This document shows, one piece after another, positions 1-8,564 of a DNA stretch of 48,578 nt (position 1 is its first letter; each line of letters begins with the position of its first letter). Both the position numbers and the translations under genes were made by a program. Source of the stretch: a bacterium (lineage in GTDB: Bacteria; UBP6; JAFGXH01). The stretch spans positions 1-48,578 of the forward strand of contig JAMOQH010000073.1 of NCBI GenBank assembly GCA_027064085.1, written 5' to 3'. The notes beneath the pieces were generated by a model. That model did no database searches. It worked only from the letters and a program-made list of their open reading frames with translations, and was not told where the DNA came from.

Positions 1-1499
1 TTAGAATATGCTTTAATATTATTTTTTTTTAATTCTTTAATTTCTTTTTTGGTTTTTATAATTTGATTTTCTATTGATTCAATTTTTTTATCAATTTCTT
101 TTATTTTGTTATCATTGTCTTTATTTTTATATCTTTCATCTTCTAAATCCTTAAGAGATTTCTCCAAGAGTTTAACTTTTCCATTTAAGTTGTATATCTT
201 TTTACCTATTTCTTTTTTTTGAAGTTCTATTTCTCGTTTTTTAGCATTTAGTTTTCTTGATTCTTCTTTTGCTAAAAATTCATTTATTTTTTTTAACTCA
301 GGTTGGGCTCTGTCTATTCTTCCTTGCCATGTATCAATTTCTTTTTGGTATCTTTTCTTCTTTTTCCTGTTTCTTGTTCTTCTTTTCTTTTTTTCTAATT
401 TTTTAATTGTTTCCATTGCTGCTTCTATTTTGGTATTAAGCTCATCTTTTCTTTTTAGCTCCTTTTCTCCATAAATAATGATTTCAATGTTAGGTAGAGT
501 CATTTTCAATACATCAATTTCATCTTCATTTTTTTGTTCTGGCATTATATATATTTTTTTTAAATTTTTTATATATGCTAAATATGATAAATTTTTAATA
601 TTACTACCTCGTAAGTCTATGGTTGTCATTAAAGGCAGGTATGATAATTCAATTAAATCAACTAGTGTTAATTCTGTTTTCTCTGGTAAGGTGCAACTTG
701 TTAGTCTTTCATTTGCTAAAATAGCTTGTTTACAAAAAGAAATAACTAGAGGTTTTTCCTCTTGCAACCTTTTGCTTGCCTCTTCTACTTGTTTTTTGGT
801 AGGTTTATAGTACTTTTGTACAAACATATCCCCTATATCTATTGGTTTTTCTTTGGATGCAAAATTTCTTTTCATGTATTTATTAAATTCCTTATCAGTT
901 TCTTTAAGCAATTCAGGAAGGTTTGTTTTAAATGATTTAGGCATAATTTTAATGAATCTTCTTTCAATATATGAATTGACATTAAAGTATTTACAACTTA
1001 TAAATCGCCCATCTGATAAATTAAGATTACCAAGTGTTTGCAAGTTACTTAAATCTGATTGTGTTAGTATTTTTTTTATTACTTCTTTGTCTTTTTTAGT
1101 GTTTTCTTCTTTGTAGAATACAAATTGTTTTAAATACTTTTTTATGTCCTTATTGTGTTTTTTGTAGTAAATATTTGCTAGTATATCAAAGTATTTGGCA
1201 ATTACTGTTGCAGATGTGTATCTTAAAGAAGTATTTAATAAGTCTCTGTCGGGGCTAATTCCTCTCACTATAATGGAGTGTCCGTCATAGTTTCTTATTG
1301 CTTTGGGGGATGGGGATTTAAAGCATTGTTTCATAACATTAATATTTGCATCAAATGGGTCTTCTACTTCACAATGTTGATAAGAGTCGCAAACGACTCC
1401 TTTAGGCATCATTCCTTTTGCAAGTTTTTTTGGGCCACTACATGATGTTAATATTACTAATGTAAATAATATAAATAATGATGATTTAATTGTTTTCAT
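1..1499 (-). CDS. LRR-like / coiled-coil lipoprotein (partial, 3' end outside window)
   Basis: This frame is open from ATG at 1499 to the left edge (about 499 codons) without a stop. A good ribosome site (GGAGAT) lies 6 bases before the ATG. Residues 1-20 form a lipoprotein signal ending in the lipobox LTSC (Cys20). The middle, about 278-345, has leucine-rich-repeat spacing (LSYLPLM, IDLRGSNIKNLSYLAYIKNL), and a weaker similar stretch lies near 150-175. From about 350 to the edge the protein is a long Lys/Glu-rich coiled coil. It is probably anchored in the outer or inner membrane with the coil extended into the periplasm or outside. I recognise no enzyme domain, and the function is unknown. 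It is divergent from the psd operon. Confidence 0.8.
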   Translation of the reverse strand, partial: MKTIKSSLFILFTLVILTSCSGPKKLAKGMMPKGVVCDSYQHCEVEDPFDANINVMKQCFKSPSPKAIRNYDGHSIIVRGISPDRDLLNTSLRYTSATVIAKYFDILANIYYKKHNKDIKKYLKQFVFYKEENTKKDKEVIKKILTQSDLSNLQTLGNLNLSDGRFISCKYFNVNSYIERRFIKIMPKSFKTNLPELLKETDKEFNKYMKRNFASKEKPIDIGDMFVQKYYKPTKKQVEEASKRLQEEKPLVISFCKQAILANERLTSCTLPEKTELTLVDLIELSYLPLMTTIDLRGSNIKNLSYLAYIKNLKKIYIMPEQKNEDEIDVLKMTLPNIEIIIYGEKELKRKDELNTKIEAAMETIKKLEKKKRRTRNRKKKKRYQKEIDTWQGRIDRAQPELKKINEFLAKEESRKLNAKKREIELQKKEIGKKIYNLNGKVKLLEKSLKDLEDERYKNKDNDNKIKEIDKKIESIENQIIKTKKEIKELKKNNIKAYS

Positions 1500-1615
1500 G
1501 TTTTTATCTCCTATTAAATCTACTTAGACGCTAGAAATTATAAAAAATTCAATTTATAAGTTTATTATATGTAAATTGTAATTAAAATAGATAAAATTAC
1601 ATAAAAATAAAATAT

Positions 1616-1644
1616 TTGATTAACTATAAAACATATTATATAAT
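1616..1644 (+). promoter_or_regulatory. Promoter of psd operon
   Basis: TTGATT at 1616-1621 and a perfect TATAAT at 1639-1644 are separated by 17 bases. This sits 24 bases before the psd start, with AGGAG at 1657-1661 between. It is a sigma-70-type match by eye. Confidence 0.7.
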
Positions 1645-1667
1645 ACCTCGTTTTATAGGAGTTTAAT

Positions 1668-2522
1668 ATGAATAAAATAAAAGAAAAAATGTTATTATCA
1701 GCATTAAAGGTTTTACCTAAAAATCAGCTTAGTTGGACTTTTGGGCAACTGGCATCAGTTAAATTTCCTAAGCCTATTAATCAATTGATTATTAGAAAAT
1801 TTGCAGATTTTTATAAAATTAATCTTAGAGAACTAGAGCAACCTATTACTGCATATGAATCATTAAATGATTTTTTTACTAGAAAATTAAGAAAAAATAC
1901 AAGACCTTTCAGTGATGATAAAAGTATTATTGTTTCACCTGCAGATGGAGAAATTTCACAATTTGGGGAAATTAAGAACGGAAAATTACTCCAAGTAAAA
2001 GGAAAGTATTTTACTCTTTCTTCTTTTTTAAAAGATAATGAAAAATCAAAAATATTTAAAAATGGGAAATTTTTAACTGTATATTTAAGTCCTCAAGATT
2101 ATCATAGAGTACACATGCCTTATGCAGGTAAGCTTATGTCTTATAACTACATAAAAGGTAAGCTCTTTCCGGTAAATAAACTGTCTACTGATAATATAAG
2201 TGAGTTATTTTCCATAAATGAAAGAGTTGTTTTTTATTTTAAAGATGAGAATCTTGGAAATTATGCTGTTATTATGGTGGGGGCAACAAATGTTGGTTCT
2301 ATTTCTTTATCTTTTGATGATTTTAAAACTAATAAATTATTACAAAAACCTAAAAAAATTGATGTTACAGAATTAGAGTTTAATAAAGTTGATGAATTAG
2401 GCATTTTTAATTTAGGGTCAACAGTTGTATTGATTTTTGAAGATGATAAAGTAGAGTTTTCGGATATTAAAGTAGGCTTAAAGATAAAACTTGGAAATTC
2501 CATAGCTAAAATAAAAAAATAA
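1668..2522 (+). CDS. psd: Phosphatidylserine decarboxylase proenzyme
   Basis: This inner-membrane enzyme converts phosphatidylserine to phosphatidylethanolamine. It is made as a proenzyme that cuts itself to create a pyruvoyl group. The self-cleavage motif LGST is at 249-252, so the cut falls between Gly250 and Ser251. The family's Asp and His of the catalytic triad are seen in SPADGE (Asp93) and DYHRVHMP (His149). The length of 284 aa fits the short bacterial form. The start is supported by AGGAG seven bases upstream and by the promoter at 1616-1644. It is the first gene of a run extending to 7160. It supports a Gram-negative membrane containing phosphatidylethanolamine. Confidence 0.97.
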   Translation: MNKIKEKMLLSALKVLPKNQLSWTFGQLASVKFPKPINQLIIRKFADFYKINLRELEQPITAYESLNDFFTRKLRKNTRPFSDDKSIIVSPADGEISQFGEIKNGKLLQVKGKYFTLSSFLKDNEKSKIFKNGKFLTVYLSPQDYHRVHMPYAGKLMSYNYIKGKLFPVNKLSTDNISELFSINERVVFYFKDENLGNYAVIMVGATNVGSISLSFDDFKTNKLLQKPKKIDVTELEFNKVDELGIFNLGSTVVLIFEDDKVEFSDIKVGLKIKLGNSIAKIKK

Positions 2523-2563
2523 TCAAGTTTTTGACTTCTATCATATAAAAAATATAGAATAAT

Positions 2564-2878
2564 ATGTTTTTTTGTTTAGGAATTCTTTTGACACAAATTT
2601 TAAACCCATTTAGAATTATATTTTACTTTTTAAATATTTTGATTGTTATTTCTTTTGTTTTCTTAATATTTTCTAATAAGGGAATAAAACAAAATGATAA
2701 ACTAGAAGGATTTGTTGTAAAGTCAAAAGTAAAATATGAAAAGATATTACAAGAATATTCCAAATTGAAAAGAAAAATTGAACTTTTTAAAGAAAATGAG
2801 TATTATCAGATAATGGTGATTCATAAGGAGATGGGTTATATTAAAGAAAATGAGAGAATTTACATTTTTGAAGAGTAA
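2564..2878 (+). CDS. FtsB/DivIC-like septum formation initiator
   Basis: This small protein of 104 aa has one membrane segment (about 17-38), a basic coiled-coil stretch (about 45-80), and an end KEMGYIKENERIYIF. That end matches the LGxVxPGExxY-type tail of the FtsB/DivIC family, which bridges FtsL and FtsQ in the division complex. The match is by pattern and length only. The start is uncertain because no clear ribosome site precedes the ATG at 2564. A TTG at 2588 with AGGA before it is an alternative, but it would remove little. It lies between psd and the cyclase gene, 9 bases before the latter. Confidence 0.6.
   Translation: MFFCLGILLTQILNPFRIIFYFLNILIVISFVFLIFSNKGIKQNDKLEGFVVKSKVKYEKILQEYSKLKRKIELFKENEYYQIMVIHKEMGYIKENERIYIFEE
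2588..2616 (+). promoter_or_regulatory. Candidate internal promoter
   Basis: TTGACA at 2588-2593, a 17-base spacer and TAGAAT at 2611-2616 lie inside the 5' part of the FtsB-like reading frame. It could drive the cyclase and cheZ independently of psd. In AT-rich DNA such matches also occur by chance. Confidence 0.35.
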
Positions 2879-2887
2879 TGGGTATTT

Positions 2888-4558
2888 ATGGAAGTTGTAA
2901 TATTTGGTTTAATATTTTTGTCTGTTGTTTCTTATTTAGTAATAATGGAAAAAATTTCAGCTTTTTATGGAATTATATTTTTTATTGCAATATTATCAAT
3001 TAATCTTTATCAATTAAATATTTATTTAGGAATGGGCGTAATGGCTTCATTATTTTTATTAGTACCTTTTATTGGAAAATCTAAAAACAATAACGATATT
3101 CAAGAAAAAAGTAGTAATGTCCATAAATCAGGTGATGAGGAATTAAATTATATAAAGTTTAAAAATTTTGTAAATGATTATATCTACTTAATAAAGAAAG
3201 ACTATAAAATCTCTAGTTTAGTGATTTATGAGGGGTATGATGACTTTTTTAAATTATTAAAGTTGGATTCTATTGAAAACTTCTCTTATGTTAGAAATAT
3301 TGTTGATAGAAATGATAGTATCTTTACTGCATTATCGCAATTTGAAACAATTAATTTGTCAACAAATGATAAATTATTAAAAAATAATATTATCCATAGA
3401 CTTGATTCTGAAATAAAAGTTTTTGTATATCAGTACAAAAGATACTTAATATATATTTTTTATGATTTTGAAACATTAGATAGAGAAATACAGAATAATA
3501 TTAATAGCTTTTTATACATGTTTAACGATTTAAAAAAACAGATTATTCTAAAAGATTACAAAAGAGATTTACTTAGCTTGTCTGAAAAATTTAATCAATT
3601 AATAACTCCTAAGGATATCTTAAATGCTTTTATTGAAAGCCTAAGAAAATATCCTTCTTTTGATACATTGATATTTACTGAATATAAAGATAATGCTCAA
3701 TTTATAAAGTTGGTTAATTCTGATAATAAAAATATCTCTATGTCTGAAAATTCATTTATTGATAGTAAAAATTCTATTATCAATTTAGCATTTGAATCAA
3801 ATTATCCTCTCCCAGGTAGTTATAAATTTGATTACCAAAAAAATATTTTGTTTGGTGATCAAGATAATTTTAGTGAATATCAATCTTTGTTGGTTTATCC
3901 AATACAAGAACAAAATAAGGCTATTGGTACAATTACATTGTTATCAAGAACTATGGGTATTTATAATAAAGAAACTGTAAATGATTTAAAATTAATGTTT
4001 AATATGTTTGATATTGCATTTTTAAATGCTAAAATCTTTAAACAAATGGAAGAAATGGCAACAACTGATGGGTTAACGGGTTTAGTAAATCACAGAACCT
4101 TTCAAGAAAAATTAACTGAGTATTTGGCAAGAGCTAAAAGATATAATAAGAAAATTGCTGTGATATTATCAGATATAGACCATTTTAAATTAGTTAATGA
4201 TACTTATGGTCATCCAATGGGTGATGAAGTCTTAAGACAAGTTTCTAAAGTGCTAAAGAAAGATATTAGAGATGTTGATTTGGTAGCAAGGTATGGTGGT
4301 GAAGAATTTATTCTTATTATTGAAGAAACAACTAAAGAAGAGGTTTATGTTTTAGCAAATAGAATTAGAGAGGAAATAAAATCCTTAGAATTTACATCTA
4401 ATCAAACTGAATTTAATGTAACAATTTCTATGGGATTTGCGATTTTTCCCGATTTTGCGGAAAATAAACAGAAAATAATTGATTTTTCAGACAAAGCACT
4501 ATATTATTCTAAAGAGAATGGTAGAGATCAAGTAAATTGTATCTGTGATATAAGTTAG
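2888..4558 (+). CDS. Membrane GAF-GGDEF diguanylate cyclase
   Basis: It is predicted to make cyclic di-GMP from two GTP. Residues 1-63 hold two or three membrane segments. A poorly conserved middle is followed by a GAF-like domain at about 230-385, and the GGDEF domain fills about 390-556. The active-site loop is GGEEF at 470-474. The product-inhibition site RxxD (RDVD, 461-464) stands exactly five residues before it, so feedback inhibition is expected. The metal-binding DIDHFK and NDTYGH motifs are present. No EAL or HD-GYP domain is present. It lies 9 bases after the FtsB-like gene and 8 bases before cheZ, so it is probably co-transcribed with both. The ribosome site is weak (GGG). Confidence 0.9.
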   Translation: MEVVIFGLIFLSVVSYLVIMEKISAFYGIIFFIAILSINLYQLNIYLGMGVMASLFLLVPFIGKSKNNNDIQEKSSNVHKSGDEELNYIKFKNFVNDYIYLIKKDYKISSLVIYEGYDDFFKLLKLDSIENFSYVRNIVDRNDSIFTALSQFETINLSTNDKLLKNNIIHRLDSEIKVFVYQYKRYLIYIFYDFETLDREIQNNINSFLYMFNDLKKQIILKDYKRDLLSLSEKFNQLITPKDILNAFIESLRKYPSFDTLIFTEYKDNAQFIKLVNSDNKNISMSENSFIDSKNSIINLAFESNYPLPGSYKFDYQKNILFGDQDNFSEYQSLLVYPIQEQNKAIGTITLLSRTMGIYNKETVNDLKLMFNMFDIAFLNAKIFKQMEEMATTDGLTGLVNHRTFQEKLTEYLARAKRYNKKIAVILSDIDHFKLVNDTYGHPMGDEVLRQVSKVLKKDIRDVDLVARYGGEEFILIIEETTKEEVYVLANRIREEIKSLEFTSNQTEFNVTISMGFAIFPDFAENKQKIIDFSDKALYYSKENGRDQVNCICDIS

Positions 4559-4566
4559 GAGGTAAG

Positions 4567-5370
4567 ATGGTAGAACTAAAAGACATATCAGGAAAATTTA
4601 ATAATATGTTAAATGAAAAATTTGAAAGTTTTTATAATGAAATTAGTGGTTATATGTTATCTGAATTTAAGGATATACTAGAAGCTTTGCAAAGAGGTGA
4701 TATTGATAATGTTAATTCTTCATTAGCAAGAATATCTGAAAACTCCGATATTAAAGTTGTTGAATCTGAAATATTTCAAGAAATTGGTAAGTTAACAAGA
4801 GAACTACATAATGATATAACAAGTTTTGTTTCTGATGTTCAACCTGAATTGGAAATGCTCTCAGATGGAGAAGTATCTCAGGCTACAAATAGGCTAGAGT
4901 CAGTAATTAAGCTTACTGAAGCATCGGCAAATTCAACATTGGATTTATCAGAAGAATTAATGAATGAAAATAATAAACAGTTTAAAGATGTTCAGGCATT
5001 AAAAGGATATTTACCTTTACTTAATGACAATAATGCCAAAATTGAAATAAGAAGATTATTAGCTGAATTAGAAAAGGGAATGCAGAATTCAAATATGAAG
5101 TTGATGGAAATTATGACTGCTCAAGAGTTTCAAGATAGAGTAGGGCAAACCCTTAAAAAAGTTATTGCATTAGTTGAAAATGTAGAGGGTAGACTCGTTC
5201 ATTTTGTTGAAAAATTTGGTGGAAGTTTTAAAAATGTTGAAAAAACATCTCTTGATGATAAAGAAATAGTAAAACCATCAGAAGAAAAGCTAAAAGATGC
5301 TTTTAGTGATAATTCTGAAACTGTTGGCCAAGATGATGTAAATGATTTACTTGCAGAATTTGGTTTTTAA
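4567..5370 (+). CDS. cheZ: CheZ-like phosphatase of CheY-P
   Basis: CheZ removes phosphate from the chemotaxis response regulator CheY. Two diagnostic features are present. The long-helix motif EFQDRVGQ has Asp190 and Gln194 at the spacing of the catalytic Asp143/Gln147 pair of Escherichia coli CheZ. The extreme C-terminus DDVNDLLAEFGF resembles the CheY-binding tail of CheZ. The 267 aa are almost entirely helical, as expected, with a disordered linker at about 220-250. A strong GGAGGT precedes the ATG. It is not next to any other chemotaxis gene in this window but sits directly behind a GGDEF cyclase. Confidence 0.88.
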   Translation: MVELKDISGKFNNMLNEKFESFYNEISGYMLSEFKDILEALQRGDIDNVNSSLARISENSDIKVVESEIFQEIGKLTRELHNDITSFVSDVQPELEMLSDGEVSQATNRLESVIKLTEASANSTLDLSEELMNENNKQFKDVQALKGYLPLLNDNNAKIEIRRLLAELEKGMQNSNMKLMEIMTAQEFQDRVGQTLKKVIALVENVEGRLVHFVEKFGGSFKNVEKTSLDDKEIVKPSEEKLKDAFSDNSETVGQDDVNDLLAEFGF

Positions 5371-5409
5371 TATCAAATTTTTTTTTATAATGATTAATTT
5401 GGGGGCAAA

Positions 5410-6120
5410 ATGAAGCGTTTTTTCTTAATTACTTTTTTCGTTTTATTATCAACAAGTTTATTTGCAAATTTAGGAGAAGATCCTTATGCCGCTTTAAGAG
5501 GTAAAACTTTAAATTATACAAATCACTATGATGGTGATAAAATTGGTTCCGTAAATATTAGAATCATTAATGGTGACCAAAAAGAAAAATATAGAACTAT
5601 TGTGAAAATTAAAAATAAATTTCACATCAGAGCTTATTTAGTATTTACCTATGATTACAGCACAAAAGTTAGTATGTTTCTAAATAAAGAAGGACTAATG
5701 TATTCATCTGGAAAAACTAATGATGATGGTAGTAAATTTGAATATTTTGCTAAATTTAAAAATGGAAAATTTACTGTTAATGATTTAAGAAAAAATAAAG
5801 AGTTTGCTGTTGGAGCTTTTACTGGATTAAATTTAAATTTTGTTCAATCTAAAAAAATGAGAGCTGATTTAACATCTTCCTATAAAACTTTAACTGTTAT
5901 GAATGTAGAAAGAGGAAAACTTGATAAGCTAAAAGTTAAAAATGGTGGAGAAAAAACTGTTAAAGTTCATGGTAAATCATACAAATGTTTTGGGGTTAAA
6001 TGGAAACTAGGCATCAGAACTGGAATTAGTTACTATGATGTTAAAACAGGTATTCTAATAAAGTCTTCTGTAACTAAAAAGGGGAATACTTTAATCATTA
6101 AGTTAAAATCAGTTAAATAA
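5410..6120 (+). CDS. Secreted DUF3108-like protein
   Basis: The first 19 residues are a clean Sec signal (cut near LFA-N). The rest (236 aa in total) is beta-rich with alternating charged and hydrophobic residues. The pattern LNYTNHYDGDKIGSVNIRI followed by a later cytosine-coded KSYKCFGVKW segment resembles DUF3108 periplasmic proteins, whose molecular role is unknown. A GGGGG ribosome site precedes the ATG. The stop codon overlaps the next start by one base (TAATG), so the two are translationally coupled and may act together at the envelope. The family assignment is moderate; the secretion call is firm. Confidence 0.7.
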   Translation: MKRFFLITFFVLLSTSLFANLGEDPYAALRGKTLNYTNHYDGDKIGSVNIRIINGDQKEKYRTIVKIKNKFHIRAYLVFTYDYSTKVSMFLNKEGLMYSSGKTNDDGSKFEYFAKFKNGKFTVNDLRKNKEFAVGAFTGLNLNFVQSKKMRADLTSSYKTLTVMNVERGKLDKLKVKNGGEKTVKVHGKSYKCFGVKWKLGIRTGISYYDVKTGILIKSSVTKKGNTLIIKLKSVK

Positions 6121-7160
6121 TGAAGCATCTTTTCCTATTTTTTTTATTTTTTATTATAAGTTGTAGCTCTAGTCAAGTTAATAAAGAAACTCCACCTTTA
6201 TCTAATAACTGTGAAGTTAATACAGATTGTAATGAGTATAATTTTTGTATTAAAAATAAATGTGTGGATTATATTAATCATAATTTTAAATCAATAGATG
6301 AATTAAATGAATTATCAGTAGGTAAATTTATAATTATGAGTGACAATAAGGGAGATTCGACTGAGGATAAAAGATTTAAAAATATGGTTGATTGGAGTAA
6401 TGAGATTGGTATTAAATTTATTATTGGGCTTGGTGACCATGTTAAAATCAATTGGCCTAATCAGTTTTTAAACTTTTTAGAGACTAACAAATTTTGGTTT
6501 GAGAATTTTTATCCTAATATTGCTGATGGGGAAAATGAATATTATGGAAGTGGTCAAGGAGATTGGGGAGCAGGAAAGAAGTTTTTAGAATTTTTGAATT
6601 TTAGTAATAAAAAAAATACCAATTTAAGAGAGAATGGTGTTGAGTATTATTCAAAATTAAAAATAGTTGATGTTACTGTGCATTTAATTCAATTTCATTT
6701 TCCTGACACTCCATCTGATGCTGATATTGCATGGCCACAAAATAGCAGAGATTACTTAATAAACACTCTAAAATCAATAAATAAAACTAAAAATGACTTA
6801 GTAATCGTTGGTGGTCATAGTATGAGTGGAAGGTGGTATCAATATTTAAAAAAAGATGAATTTGATGTAGTGATGCAAAAGGTGGATTTAGGATTGTCTG
6901 CAACAACACATCTTTTTGGCAGATACAAAATTGCAAATCATGATAATGATGCTACCCTATTTTTAAATACTGGTTCTATTACAAGACCAAGATTCTCTAA
7001 AGGAGAAGGGTTTATTGTTGTTTTTATTTTAGATAATCCAAATAGAATAGTATTACAATATATTGACCCTACTAAAGAAAACCTAGAGTTTGATACAAGA
7101 TTTCCTATGTTTATTAAAGATATTTCTGGTTATTTAGAAGAAAAAATCATAGAACAATAA
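6120..7160 (+). CDS. Calcineurin-like metallophosphoesterase lipoprotein
   Basis: The lipobox FIISC ends at Cys15. Residues 30-50 form a small Cys-rich segment (four Cys), like those seen near the N-terminus of other lipoproteins here. The rest reads as a metallophosphoesterase fold: MSDNKG (Asp75), GLGDH (Asp106), DGENE (138-141), VGGHS (His233) and ATTHLFGRY (His264). The first canonical motif is D-x-H; here the second residue pair is changed (SDNK), and the GN[HE] motif reads GENE. The metal site may therefore be altered. A phosphatase or nucleotidase acting outside the cytoplasm is likely, with unknown substrate. It is the last gene of the plus-strand run. Confidence 0.7.
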   Translation: MKHLFLFFLFFIISCSSSQVNKETPPLSNNCEVNTDCNEYNFCIKNKCVDYINHNFKSIDELNELSVGKFIIMSDNKGDSTEDKRFKNMVDWSNEIGIKFIIGLGDHVKINWPNQFLNFLETNKFWFENFYPNIADGENEYYGSGQGDWGAGKKFLEFLNFSNKKNTNLRENGVEYYSKLKIVDVTVHLIQFHFPDTPSDADIAWPQNSRDYLINTLKSINKTKNDLVIVGGHSMSGRWYQYLKKDEFDVVMQKVDLGLSATTHLFGRYKIANHDNDATLFLNTGSITRPRFSKGEGFIVVFILDNPNRIVLQYIDPTKENLEFDTRFPMFIKDISGYLEEKIIEQ

Positions 7161-7249
7161 AATTTAAACTGTTTTAACGATTAAATTTTCAAGTGAAAAC
7201 AAAATTGTATTTTGGTTGAACGATCAGAGTTTAGACTTTAAGGCTAAAC
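7161..7249 (+). repeat. Dispersed hairpin element, copy A1
   Basis: Layout: an imperfect hairpin with arms 7161-7167 and 7181-7187, a core beginning CAAGTGAAAACAAAA and ending GGTTGAACG (7190-7222), then a second hairpin with arms GTTTAG 7229-7234 and CTAAAC 7244-7249. The core matches 25250-25279 closely. It fills much of the gap between two convergent genes and could also act as a weak transcription stop. The remainder of the gap (7250-7343) shows nothing I can name. Confidence 0.65.
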
Positions 7250-7343
7250 GACTATAAAGAATTATCTACTCTTTCTTTACTAAGCTTTTTTATTTGTATT
7301 AAGCCTATTCTTTATTAGTATATTTGTCAAGAAATATGAAGCT

Positions 7344-8519
7344 TTAATTCTTTTTTTCTATTTTTAGAATTTTACCAAGAATGACAGCAAGTACTCCACC
7401 TAAAACAGATAATAATGCACCCATTTTAGCTGCAGATTGAATTGAGCCTGCAGGAAATGCCTGACCTGAAACAAATAATGCAACTGTTAAACCAAGTGAA
7501 GCTACAACACCAGCAACAATTAATGACCTTTGATTCATTCCCGTTGGTAATGGAGCCTTAAATAGTTTTGAGGCAATATTTGAAAATATAAATACTCCTA
7601 AAGTTTTACCTATAATTAATGATGCAAGGATAATTATTGTTAAATTTTCTATTTTTCCAATTAATACACCTGAATTTGATAGACCAAATCCTAATAGTCC
7701 AATATCTACAAATAGTTTAAAGGCATGCTCAAAATCAGTAATTGTATTGTGTTCACCTTCAATTTCTTCCATAAGATGACCTTCTCCACCTTCTGTAGGA
7801 GGTGCAGCGGGCATAAAAGGAACAATAAATACAAGTGCAAGAGCTGGGTGTATCCCTGCTTTAAATAATCCAGCCCAAGCAATTCCTCCTCCAAAAATCA
7901 GATAAGGCCAAAAGTTTTTTATACCCTTTTTTCTTAGAATAAATGCTATCAGCATTCCAATAGCTGTTATACCTAGATAAATAGGTAAAACAGGTTGCCC
8001 AGGAGTTGGATAGAATATTGCAATGATTACAAGACCAATTGCATCATCAGCTATTGCCAAAAGTAATAAAAATGATACTGCTGGATGTTTTGCCCCAAAA
8101 ACCATTCTTGCGGCAAGCCATGCAAGTGCAATATCTGTTGCTGTTGGAATTCCCCAGCCGTTATGCCAAGCCGGATTACCTATTACTGCATTTAGAAGAA
8201 AGAATACTCCTATAGGTCCTAAAACTCCTCCTGCTGTTGCCATTAAAGGATTAACAGCTTTACTCATTGGATTTAAATCACCCCCTGGAAGTACTGATTG
8301 AGTTATTTCTACTGCCGCAATACCAAAAAAGAAAACCATAAATATATCATTAAAAATAAAATGAAAGCTAAGATATTTTATACCAAAAGGTTGATAGTGT
8401 AGAAACTCATGATAACTATGGTGCCCTAGATTTGCCCAAATCAGGGAAATTATAACACCTAGAATTAATGGCAGGGAAAATTCCTGCATCATGTTAATTA
8501 CTTTTCTTTTTTTACTCAT
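7344..8519 (-). CDS. nhaA: Na+/H+ antiporter NhaA
   Basis: This inner-membrane antiporter expels Na+ in exchange for H+ and serves pH and salt homeostasis. At 391 aa it has the usual length and about 12 membrane segments. The ion-binding pair is in AIADDAIG, equal to Asp163/Asp164 of E. coli NhaA. The discontinuous-helix motif PTATDIALA and the later GKTLGVF (Lys300 region) are also present. An acidic cytosolic loop (EGGEGHLMEEIEGEH) in the middle occurs in a subset of NhaA proteins. A strong AAGGAG precedes the ATG. It is the last gene of the minus-strand run after buk, separated by a 45-base gap that holds a terminator-like palindrome (8543-8557). Confidence 0.96.
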   Translation of the reverse strand: MSKKRKVINMMQEFSLPLILGVIISLIWANLGHHSYHEFLHYQPFGIKYLSFHFIFNDIFMVFFFGIAAVEITQSVLPGGDLNPMSKAVNPLMATAGGVLGPIGVFFLLNAVIGNPAWHNGWGIPTATDIALAWLAARMVFGAKHPAVSFLLLLAIADDAIGLVIIAIFYPTPGQPVLPIYLGITAIGMLIAFILRKKGIKNFWPYLIFGGGIAWAGLFKAGIHPALALVFIVPFMPAAPPTEGGEGHLMEEIEGEHNTITDFEHAFKLFVDIGLLGFGLSNSGVLIGKIENLTIIILASLIIGKTLGVFIFSNIASKLFKAPLPTGMNQRSLIVAGVVASLGLTVALFVSGQAFPAGSIQSAAKMGALLSVLGGVLAVILGKILKIEKKN

Positions 8520-8542
8520 CTTTTCTCCTTATAAAAAATAAA

Positions 8543-8557
8543 TCAGATTGAATCTGA
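8543..8557 (-). terminator. Palindrome with T-run between buk and nhaA (attenuator-like)
   Basis: TCAGATT at 8543-8549 and AATCTGA at 8551-8557 are perfect inverted arms around one base. On the minus strand they are followed by TTTATTTTTT and then the nhaA ribosome site. This could be a weak terminator that lowers nhaA expression relative to buk, or an operator. The short arms keep confidence modest. Confidence 0.4.
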
Positions 8558-8564
8558 ATCTATT

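Noticed and set aside
478-1116. Plus-strand frames opposite the first lipoprotein
   Set aside because: No ribosome sites; the minus frame has signal peptide, lipobox and continuous coding character.
8023-8301. Plus-strand frame of 92 codons within nhaA
   Set aside because: Antisense to conserved NhaA motifs; no start signal.
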